Assembly (NCBI GenBank): GCA_029262755.1
Contig: JAJCYU010000108.1
Location: forward strand, 1 to 32,436
DNA length: 32,436 nucleotides
Reading direction: 5' to 3'
DNA from: Anaerolineae bacterium
GTDB taxonomy: Bacteria; Chloroflexota; Anaerolineae; Epilineales; Epilineaceae
Numbering within the stretch: position 1 is the stretch's first letter; each line of letters begins with the position of its first letter. The notes beneath the pieces are model-generated. The model was not told the origin of the DNA and made no database searches. It worked only from the letters and a program-made list of their open reading frames with translations. Of this stretch, positions 26,643-32,436 are shown piece by piece. The position numbers were made by a program, and so were the translations under genes.

Positions 26643-27776
26643 ATGATCCCGCATCCGGTTTCCGAAGAAGGTGAGGACGGAATGCGCGAACCGAGCGGGT
26701 TCTCAGCGACGACCGCAGTTACTTCCGATCGCAATACGGCTGCCGCAGCGGCGATGCGCTCCGATGGCGCCGCCGCGCCGGCTGAAGCGAACCGCGCTGC
26801 GCAGCGCGCGGTTGCCACGGACCGCGACGTCGCACGCAACCCCGGCCAACCGCTCAACCTCGATTGGGCGCTTGATGTACGGGTAAACCGCAGCGCCGTC
26901 GAACGGCGTGCGGCCACGCTTGCCACCCGCCGCGCGGTGAAACGCGAGGCTCAAGCGGCGTGGCTGCTGCACGCAGTGCGGCTGCTCGATCTGACGACCC
27001 TTGCCGGCGACGATACGGCTGGACGCGTGCGTCGATTGTGCGGCAAAGCGCGTCAACCCGTACGCCCCGAGATCCTGGAGGCCCTCGGCGTCGGAGATCT
27101 GGCGCTGCGCGTCGGCGCCGTGTGCGTCTACCACAACCAGGTGGCCACAGCCGTCGCGGCTTTGGCCGGCAGCGGGATTCCGGTGTGCGCCGTATCCACG
27201 GGCTTCCCTGCCGGGCAGATCCCGTTCGCACTGCGGCGTGATCAAGTGCGTGCTTCCGTCGAGGCCGGCGCCGCGGAGATCGATATCGTGATCCACCGTC
27301 CGCACGTGCTCACCGGGCGTTGGAACCAGCTATACGACGAGGTGGCCGCGTTCAAGGAAGCCAGCGGTCCCGCGGCGATGAAGACGATTCTTGCCACCGG
27401 CGAGCTCGCCACGTTGTCGCAGGTGGGCCAGGCAAGCCGGGTCTGCCTGCAGGCCGGTTCCGATTTCATCAAGACGTCGACGGGCAAGGAGAAGGTCAAC
27501 GCGACGCTGCCCGTCGGGTTGGTCATGGTGCGTACGATGCGTTCCTATGCCGAGCGCAGCGGCCATTCGTGCGGCTTCAAGCCGGCCGGCGGCATCGGTA
27601 GCGCAAAGGACGCCATCGCGTGGCTGCGCCTCGTGCGCGAAGAATTGGGTACGGAAGCACTTGCGCCGGGCCGCCTGCGGCTAGGCGCAAGCTCCGTGCT
27701 GGCCGATATAGAGCGGCAGCTGGAGCACCATGTGACCGGCCGCTATTCAGCCTTCCGACGCCATCCCCTCGCCTAG
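26643..27776 (+). CDS. deoC: Deoxyribose-phosphate aldolase, animal-DERA-like (377 aa)
   Basis: This enzyme cleaves 2-deoxyribose-5-phosphate to glyceraldehyde-3-phosphate and acetaldehyde. The Schiff-base lysine is K277 in DFIKTSTGK, the second active-site lysine is K313 in GFKPAGG, and the aspartate is D214 in EIDIV. The segments 'VLTGRW..LYDE', 'MKTILATGEL' and 'IERQLEHHVTGRY' resemble vertebrate DERA more than the short E. coli enzyme. An N-terminal extension of ~85 Ala/Arg-rich residues precedes the barrel. ATG 26643 follows the methyltransferase stop by one base with GAGGGG 4 nt upstream; ATG 26682 with GGTGAGGA upstream is a real alternative. It sits 20 bp before the aldehyde dehydrogenase gene, forming a deoxynucleoside-catabolism unit. 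Confidence 0.92.
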   Translation: MIPHPVSEEGEDGMREPSGFSATTAVTSDRNTAAAAAMRSDGAAAPAEANRAAQRAVATDRDVARNPGQPLNLDWALDVRVNRSAVERRAATLATRRAVKREAQAAWLLHAVRLLDLTTLAGDDTAGRVRRLCGKARQPVRPEILEALGVGDLALRVGAVCVYHNQVATAVAALAGSGIPVCAVSTGFPAGQIPFALRRDQVRASVEAGAAEIDIVIHRPHVLTGRWNQLYDEVAAFKEASGPAAMKTILATGELATLSQVGQASRVCLQAGSDFIKTSTGKEKVNATLPVGLVMVRTMRSYAERSGHSCGFKPAGGIGSAKDAIAWLRLVREELGTEALAPGRLRLGASSVLADIERQLEHHVTGRYSAFRRHPLA

Positions 27777-27796
27777 ACGACCCGGAGCGTGACACC

Positions 27797-30298
27797 GTGA
27801 CGACCGTGCGCGAGGCCCTCGACACCCTCGATTATGTGGCGGCGCCGGAATCCGATGCCGAGGCACGGGCGTGGATTGCGGCGGAGGGCCCTGACTTCGA
27901 CCATTGGATCGACGGAGATTGGCGCGCTCCGCGCGCGGAAGAGCGGTTCGCGGTGTACAACCCGGCCGACGGCGTGCAGATCGCCTCGGCCGCGCAAGGG
28001 GACGCGGCGGACATTGCGGCGGCCGTCGCCGCGGCCGGCGCTGCGCTTCCTGCGTGGCGCGCGCTTTCCGGCGGCGACAGGGCGCGTCATCTCTACGCGC
28101 TCGCACGTCACGTGCAAAAGCAGCACCGGCTCCTTGCGACTCTGGAAACCCTGGACAACGGCAAGCCGATTCGCGAGTCGCGCGATCTCGACATTCCCCT
28201 TGCTGCGCGCCACTTCTACCACCACGCGGGGTGGGCGCAGTTGGCCGAAACCGAGCTGGCCGGCCTGGAAGGCGTAGGGGTGTGCGCGCAGATCATCCCG
28301 TGGAATTTCCCGTTGCTCATGCTGGCCTGGAAGGTGGCGCCGGCCCTGGCCATGGGCAACACGGTCGTGCTGAAACCAGCCGAGCACACGCCGCTCACGG
28401 CGCTGCGTTTCGCGCGCCTCGCCGCGGAGGCCGGTCTACCGCCCGGCGTGCTCAACATCGTGACGGGCGACGGACGAACGGGCGCGCTGCTTGTCGAGCA
28501 CCCGGGCGTGGATAAAGTCGCGTTCACCGGGTCCACGGACGTGGGCCGAATCTTGCGCCAAGCCACGGCGGGCACGGGGAAGGCCCTCACGTTGGAGTTG
28601 GGAGGCAAGAGCCCCTTCGTCGTTTTCGCGGACGCCGATTTGGACAGCGCGATCGAGGGTGTCGTCGACGCCATCTGGTTCAACCAGGGCCAGGTTTGCT
28701 GTGCGGGAAGCCGGTTGCTGGTTCAGGAAAACATCGCCGAAGCGCTGTACGATCGTCTGCGCGCGCGCATGGAATCGCTGCGCGTCGGCAGCCCCTTCGA
28801 CAAGACCGTGGACATTGGGGCGATCATCGCACCCGTTCAGCTGGAGCGCATTCGCGCGCTCTGTGCCGCGGGCGAGGCCGAAGGCGCGCGCTGCTGGCAA
28901 CCCACATGGGCCGTGCCGCAGGAGGGTTGGTTCTTCCCACCCACCCTGTTCACGGACGTGGCACCCGCCTCGACGATCGCGCGCGAGGAGATCTTCGGGC
29001 CCGTATTGGTGGCCATGACCTTCCGCACGCCCGACGAGGCCGTCGCGCTCGCCAACGACACCCGCTACGGGCTCGCCGCCAGCGTGTGGAGCCAGGACCT
29101 CGATACGGCCTTGGACGTGGCGCGGCGCATTCGCGCAGGCACGGTGTGGGTCAATTGCACGAATCAGTTCGATGCCGCGAGCGGTTTCGGCGGCTATCAG
29201 GAAAGCGGCTTCGGGCGCGAGGGCGGGAGGGAAGGACTGTGGGCCTACCTGCAACCGCGGATACCGTGGGTTGATGTCGACGGCGCAACGGAGGAGGTTG
29301 TAGAGCCGATCCATGCCGGGTTGCCGCGATCCGTCGCGTCGACGAACGCGTCCGTGTCGCCTGACCCCGTGTCGCCTGACCCCGCGTCGCCTGACCCCGC
29401 GTCGCCTATTCCCGCGACCTCCGCCGCTGGCACGATTCCACCCCGCATCGATCGTACGGCGAAGATGTACATCGGTGGACGCCAAGTGCGACCGGATGGT
29501 GGCTATAGCAGCCCTGTCGTAGGCGCCGGCGGCGTGGTGATCGGTCACGTCGGCCTCGGCAATCGCAAAGATGTGCGCAACGCCGTCGAGGCCGCGCGCG
29601 GCGCCGCATCGTGGGGCCTGCGTTCGGGCCACTCCCGCGCCCAAGTTCTCTACTTTTTGGGCGAGAACCTCGATGCCCGTCGTACGGAGCTCGAAGCGCG
29701 CATCGCGGCGTCCTGCGGTTGCTCGGCGGTCGCCGCGATCGCCGAGCTCGACGCAGCGCTCGACGCGTGCTTCACCTGGGCGGCATGGGCGGACAAGTGG
29801 GACGGAGCCGTGCACGATACGCCGCTACGCGGCTTCGTGGCAGCCATCCACGAGCCCCTCGATATCGTCGGGGTGGTTGCGCCGGATACATCGCCTCTCT
29901 CGGCCTTGCTCGGGCTGGCAGGACCACTGCTCGCAACGGGCAATCGGGTCGTCCTCGTGCCGAGTCAGACCAATCCCCTCGTTGCGACCGACCTCTACCA
30001 AGTGCTCGAAACCTCCGATCTGCCGGCCGGCGTGCTGAACCTGATCACGGGTGCGCGAGCCGATCTGGCGCCCGTGCTGGCTGATCACGACGAGGTCGAC
30101 GCGTTGTGGTTCGCCGCAGACAGCGTCGGGGACGGCGCCCTCGCGGCCGAATGCGAGCGCCGGTCGGCCGGCAACCTCAAACAAACGTGGGTGCTGGGTC
30201 CTGGCCGAGACTGGCACGCGCGCGACGCTGCCTTCGAACGCGATCGCCTGCGCCATGCCACGCAGGTGAAGAACATCTGGCTGCCCCACGGAGTATGA
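27797..30298 (+). CDS. Two-domain aldehyde dehydrogenase, ALDH16-like (833 aa)
   Basis: The N-terminal ~500 residues form a complete NAD(P)-dependent aldehyde dehydrogenase: N170 (PWNFPL), G245-S-T (cofactor), general base E267 (LELGGKSP) and nucleophile C301 (NQGQVCCAGSR). After a Pro/Ser linker made of a 15-bp DNA repeat, residues ~549-833 form a second ALDH-like domain. This keeps the Rossmann-like part but has no 'GQxC' nucleophile and ends in 'ATQVKNIWLPHG'. This layout is that of bacterial ALDH16. The start is GTG 27797, with CGGAG 9 nt upstream; GTG 27806 is possible, and the frame's upstream ATG overlaps deoC. Acting on acetaldehyde from DeoC is a reasonable inference, but the true substrate is unknown. 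Confidence 0.9.
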   Translation: MTTVREALDTLDYVAAPESDAEARAWIAAEGPDFDHWIDGDWRAPRAEERFAVYNPADGVQIASAAQGDAADIAAAVAAAGAALPAWRALSGGDRARHLYALARHVQKQHRLLATLETLDNGKPIRESRDLDIPLAARHFYHHAGWAQLAETELAGLEGVGVCAQIIPWNFPLLMLAWKVAPALAMGNTVVLKPAEHTPLTALRFARLAAEAGLPPGVLNIVTGDGRTGALLVEHPGVDKVAFTGSTDVGRILRQATAGTGKALTLELGGKSPFVVFADADLDSAIEGVVDAIWFNQGQVCCAGSRLLVQENIAEALYDRLRARMESLRVGSPFDKTVDIGAIIAPVQLERIRALCAAGEAEGARCWQPTWAVPQEGWFFPPTLFTDVAPASTIAREEIFGPVLVAMTFRTPDEAVALANDTRYGLAASVWSQDLDTALDVARRIRAGTVWVNCTNQFDAASGFGGYQESGFGREGGREGLWAYLQPRIPWVDVDGATEEVVEPIHAGLPRSVASTNASVSPDPVSPDPASPDPASPIPATSAAGTIPPRIDRTAKMYIGGRQVRPDGGYSSPVVGAGGVVIGHVGLGNRKDVRNAVEAARGAASWGLRSGHSRAQVLYFLGENLDARRTELEARIAASCGCSAVAAIAELDAALDACFTWAAWADKWDGAVHDTPLRGFVAAIHEPLDIVGVVAPDTSPLSALLGLAGPLLATGNRVVLVPSQTNPLVATDLYQVLETSDLPAGVLNLITGARADLAPVLADHDEVDALWFAADSVGDGALAAECERRSAGNLKQTWVLGPGRDWHARDAAFERDRLRHATQVKNIWLPHGV
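29354..29413 (+). repeat. 15-bp tandem repeat in the ALDH interdomain linker (4 units)
   Basis: The unit is G(T/C)GTCGCCTGACCCC at 29354, 29369 and 29384, with a degenerate fourth at 29399 (CTATTCCC). It encodes VSPDP-VSPDP-ASPDP-ASPIP. Being a multiple of three, copy-number change would alter linker length without a frameshift. Confidence 0.9.
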
Positions 30299-30534
30299 GC
30301 GGCGCCGATCACCCTACCGTACGTGGGGGGCTGGACCCGAGCGCCGGTCTTTGCGCCACCTGCACATGGGTTCGCCGCATCGTGAACGACAGGGGGAGCG
30401 TGTTTCTACGTTGCGGCTTTGCGGACCGCGATCCCGCATTTCCTCGCTACCCTCCGCTTCCCGTGCTCGCCTGCGACGCCCATCGGGCCCGCCCGACCGG
30501 GGGCGATGGCGAGATGTGCGATCGAGCCCCCTAA
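30295..30534 (+). CDS. Small four-cysteine protein, possible metal-binding (79 aa)
   Basis: The ATG at 30295 overlaps the ALDH stop as ATGA, which fixes the start and suggests translational coupling. The protein has C20-x-x-C23, C40 and C60, set in 'CATCTWVRRIVNDRGSVFLRC' and 'D.P.FPRYPPLPVLAC'. This resembles a widespread family of short uncharacterised bacterial proteins as I recall it. Four cysteines could hold zinc or an iron-sulfur cluster, which is inference. There is no signal peptide or membrane segment. It ends 21 bp from the stop of the convergent SurA-N-like gene, so it closes the methyltransferase-deoC-ALDH operon. The function is unknown. Confidence 0.75.
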   Translation: MSGADHPTVRGGLDPSAGLCATCTWVRRIVNDRGSVFLRCGFADRDPAFPRYPPLPVLACDAHRARPTGGDGEMCDRAP

Positions 30535-30555
30535 GGCCTCGTTCGTTGCGCTCCC

Positions 30556-31257
30556 CTAGGGAAACAGCGTGTCGCAGGATTCCGGCGACCAACGGACGTC
30601 GGAGCGCTCCCAGAGGCCCTGCCACCAGGCGTCGACCTCGGCTCGGTCCTCGGTCCGTAGCTCCGCCATGAGCAAGGTGTTGACGCTCTTGCGCAACAGG
30701 TCGGTGCGCTGCTGGGACCGCTGTTCGGCGCGGAATGCTTCCAGGGAAAGCCCCGTTCGGGTGAGCAGGTGCGCCTCGGTGGTCGCGACGGCGTCGGGGT
30801 CCTCATAGAGCGCCTGTGCGGTGCCGATCGCACGGTCGATCGTCGCGTCGCCGACGACGACCTCGCGGCGCTCGGCCTCCTGCCGAGCGAGTTCGTCGTA
30901 AATAAAGCGCACCGCCAACTCGCGGCAGAGCGCGCGCTCCTCACCCGGCTCGACGGCTTGCTCGATGCCGTCCTCAACCCGAACCAACTCACCGGTCTCG
31001 CCCAGGGCCAGCAACAGCGACACCGCGTCTCGGATCTCGGCGGCTAGGATCGGTTGCCCGTTGACCGTCGCCGCTATGTCGCCCTCCGGCGCCACCCCGG
31101 GCGGGACCGGACGGGCGGATGGAGCCTCGGGCTCCGGCGACGGGCGCGTGGCCGACCACCAGGCGCCGGCGAGGCCGACTACGGCAAGCACGCTCAATAC
31201 GATCGCGAGACGCGAAGGCGCGCGTGGGGGCGAAGGGTTGGATCGATCGGTGGACAT
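30556..31257 (-). CDS. Membrane-anchored SurA-N-like protein (233 aa)
   Basis: A short Pro/Ser-rich N-tail is followed by one hydrophobic helix (~16-35, RLAIVLSVLAVVGLAGAWWS), a Pro-rich spacer, and a helical domain opening with 'VNGQPILAAEIRDAVSLL'. This is the signature of the SurA/PpiC-type chaperone N-terminal domain. The rotamase (parvulin) domain expected after it is absent; the protein ends about 170 residues after this motif. The start ATG 31257 has GGGAG five bases upstream; an in-frame ATG at 31287 is the alternative. It probably sits outside the cytoplasmic membrane and binds unfolded polypeptides, which would suit a cell that secretes very large proteins, but that link is inference. 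Confidence 0.7.
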   Translation of the reverse strand: MSTDRSNPSPPRAPSRLAIVLSVLAVVGLAGAWWSATRPSPEPEAPSARPVPPGVAPEGDIAATVNGQPILAAEIRDAVSLLLALGETGELVRVEDGIEQAVEPGEERALCRELAVRFIYDELARQEAERREVVVGDATIDRAIGTAQALYEDPDAVATTEAHLLTRTGLSLEAFRAEQRSQQRTDLLRKSVNTLLMAELRTEDRAEVDAWWQGLWERSDVRWSPESCDTLFP

Positions 31258-31281
31258 AGGGGCTCCCGGGTCGTGGTCGGG

Positions 31282-31300
31282 CGGCATGGTACCATAGCCG
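31282..31300. promoter_or_regulatory. Imperfect palindrome in the divergent intergenic region, possible operator
   Basis: CGGC-ATGGT-ACCAT-a-GCCG is an inverted repeat with one unpaired base, 25 bp upstream of the SurA-N-like start. Its right half contains TATGGT on the minus strand, a weak -10 candidate. The 251-bp gap between the divergent starts (31258-31508) shows no other clear signal. Confidence 0.25.
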
Positions 31301-31508
31301 CCGCGGGGTGAGGGTGGGTTGGGCTCGGGCCGTGCCCGCGTATTCACGATCTCCGTGCCGCGTCTCGAACCCGGAAGAAGCGAAATCTTCAGCACGCCCC
31401 GGGTACGCCGTCGCAGCAGGATCCGCCGCCGGTACATGCGCTACCGTGCCGGACTGTTCGATCTGGGACGGCCCGGCAGGAAAGGGAGCCTCGAGCACCG
31501 ATGTTGCG

Positions 31509-32436
31509 ATGAGCGAGATCCAACCCGGCGACGCCTTGCGGGCCACGTTGGCGCGCATCGACGGCCGCGGATACGGCGCCTACCGCGACCTGCGCGGTGG
31601 GGTGTTCTCGACCTCCGGCTTCACGCTCCACGTCGACCACGTGCAGGGGGATCCTTTCGCGGCTCCGAGCCGCGTGCGCGTGCTCGTCCCGGCTTCCAAA
31701 GCAGCGCTCCCCGAACGGGTGTTGACGAACGAGGCGCGCCGCATCGGGGCCTCCTGCCGGTTGGCTCGCGCGTTCGCGGACGTGGCGCACGAGTGCAGTC
31801 AGGCGCGTGGTAGCGGGTCGTCGGGCCGGGTGCGTATCGATGCTCCCGGTCAGGCCGTGGTTCCGCAAACCGCGATGCGGATCCATACCAACGGGGACGT
31901 CGAGGCCCGCTTCACCGTCGGCCTGCCGGCGCTCGGGCGACGGGTGCTGGGCGACGAAGCCGCCGGTCTGTTGCTTGAGGACGTGCCACGCATCGTCGCG
32001 GATTCCTTGTTGTCCGGCGGCCACTCCGACGACGATTTGTGGCTGCATGCCGCTGTCAACGAAGATGCCGATGCACTGCGCGCCGGCCTCGCGCAGCATG
32101 AGCTCGTCGCCTTCCTCGCGGACGGTTCCGTGTTGCCGCGGCGAAGCGGCGCGGATGATCGGCCCTTGTCGATTCGGGATGGCGCGATCGCGCTGCACGC
32201 GCCCGATTCCCTCGCCGTGAGCTTGCCAACGCCCCACGGCGGGCTCGTACGCGGCCTCGGAATCCGGCGCGGGGTCACGGTCATCGTGGGTGGCGGCTTC
32301 CACGGCAAGAGCACGCTGCTACGCGCCATCGCGCGGGGTGTGTGGAATCACCGGCCGCAGGACGGTCGTGAACGCTGTGTCACGGTGCGAGACGCGGTGA
32401 AGGTGCGTGCGGAAGATGGGCGCAGTGTCGCCGGCG
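31509..32436 (+). CDS. ABC-class ATPase (PF09818-like), N-terminal part, runs off the window
   Basis: The frame is open from ATG 31509 to the right edge, so 309 codons are visible. The N-terminus 'IDGRGYGAYRDLRGG' and 'HVDHVQGDPFAAPSRVRV' are hallmarks of the 'predicted ATPase of the ABC class' family (COG3044). A Walker A motif GGGFHGKST spans residues 261-269 (K267). Family members are soluble proteins of about 550-600 residues with no known transport partner and an undefined cellular role. The start has no good Shine-Dalgarno, but the N-terminal residues match the family at once and no better start lies upstream in frame. It is divergent from the SurA-N-like gene. Confidence 0.88.
   Translation, partial: MSEIQPGDALRATLARIDGRGYGAYRDLRGGVFSTSGFTLHVDHVQGDPFAAPSRVRVLVPASKAALPERVLTNEARRIGASCRLARAFADVAHECSQARGSGSSGRVRIDAPGQAVVPQTAMRIHTNGDVEARFTVGLPALGRRVLGDEAAGLLLEDVPRIVADSLLSGGHSDDDLWLHAAVNEDADALRAGLAQHELVAFLADGSVLPRRSGADDRPLSIRDGAIALHAPDSLAVSLPTPHGGLVRGLGIRRGVTVIVGGGFHGKSTLLRAIARGVWNHRPQDGRERCVTVRDAVKVRAEDGRSVAG

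Noticed and set aside
31389-32303. 304-codon minus-strand frame at the right end
   Set aside because: It lies opposite the ABC-class ATPase, which has clear family motifs and a Walker A; the antisense frame has none.

Overview
This is a high-GC bacterial window (visibly G/C-rich third codon positions, no RNA genes, CRISPR array or insertion sequence seen). The best lineage guess is Chloroflexota (Anaerolineae/Ardenticatenia-like). That inference rests on the giant DUF11/NHL surface proteins, a Ser/Thr/Pro stalk made of 'TPT' runs, C-terminal tails and repeat units of the 'YLPLV' type (here YAPMI, FLPLT, IPLIA, IYAPF), and small conserved families typical of that phylum. No marker gene in the window proves it.

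Region 1 (2-18087, + strand) holds two very large secreted-protein genes in tandem. The first is cut off by the left edge; its last ~1,167 residues are visible. The second is complete at 4,860 residues. They overlap by one base (TAATG), and the visible part of the first is a diverged copy of the C-terminal quarter of the second. The second protein has a signal peptide, a nidogen-like region, two long NHL-type beta-propeller arrays, about 15 DUF11 repeats (one with a CHRD domain nested inside it), and a C-terminal block of four related Ig-like units.

Region 2 (18088-22361) starts with a 439-bp convergent intergenic stretch containing a perfect 32-bp palindrome (likely terminator). A minus-strand gene follows for another secreted protein: eight PPC domains, a Ser/Thr/Pro stalk and a short IYAPF tail, with a good promoter and Shine-Dalgarno. 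Regions 1 and 2 together look like a cell-surface locus.

Region 3 (22362-25617, - strand) is a compact set: an AI-2E-family membrane protein, a homogentisate-prenyltransferase-like UbiA protein and a MenA-like UbiA protein, the last two overlapping by 4 bp. This suggests prenylquinone or related lipid synthesis.

Region 4 (25742-30534, + strand) is a probable operon: an orphan beta-class DNA methyltransferase, deoxyribose-phosphate aldolase (animal-DERA-like), a two-domain ALDH16-like aldehyde dehydrogenase, and a 79-residue four-cysteine protein joined by an ATGA overlap. DeoC releases acetaldehyde and glyceraldehyde-3-phosphate, and the dehydrogenase could oxidise an aldehyde product. Divergent starts at 25617 and 25742 both have a -10-like hexamer exactly 6 nt before the ATG, suggesting leaderless transcripts.

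Region 5 (30556-32436) holds a membrane-anchored SurA-N-like protein (- strand) and, divergently, the first 309 codons of an ABC-class ATPase (PF09818-like) that runs off the right edge.
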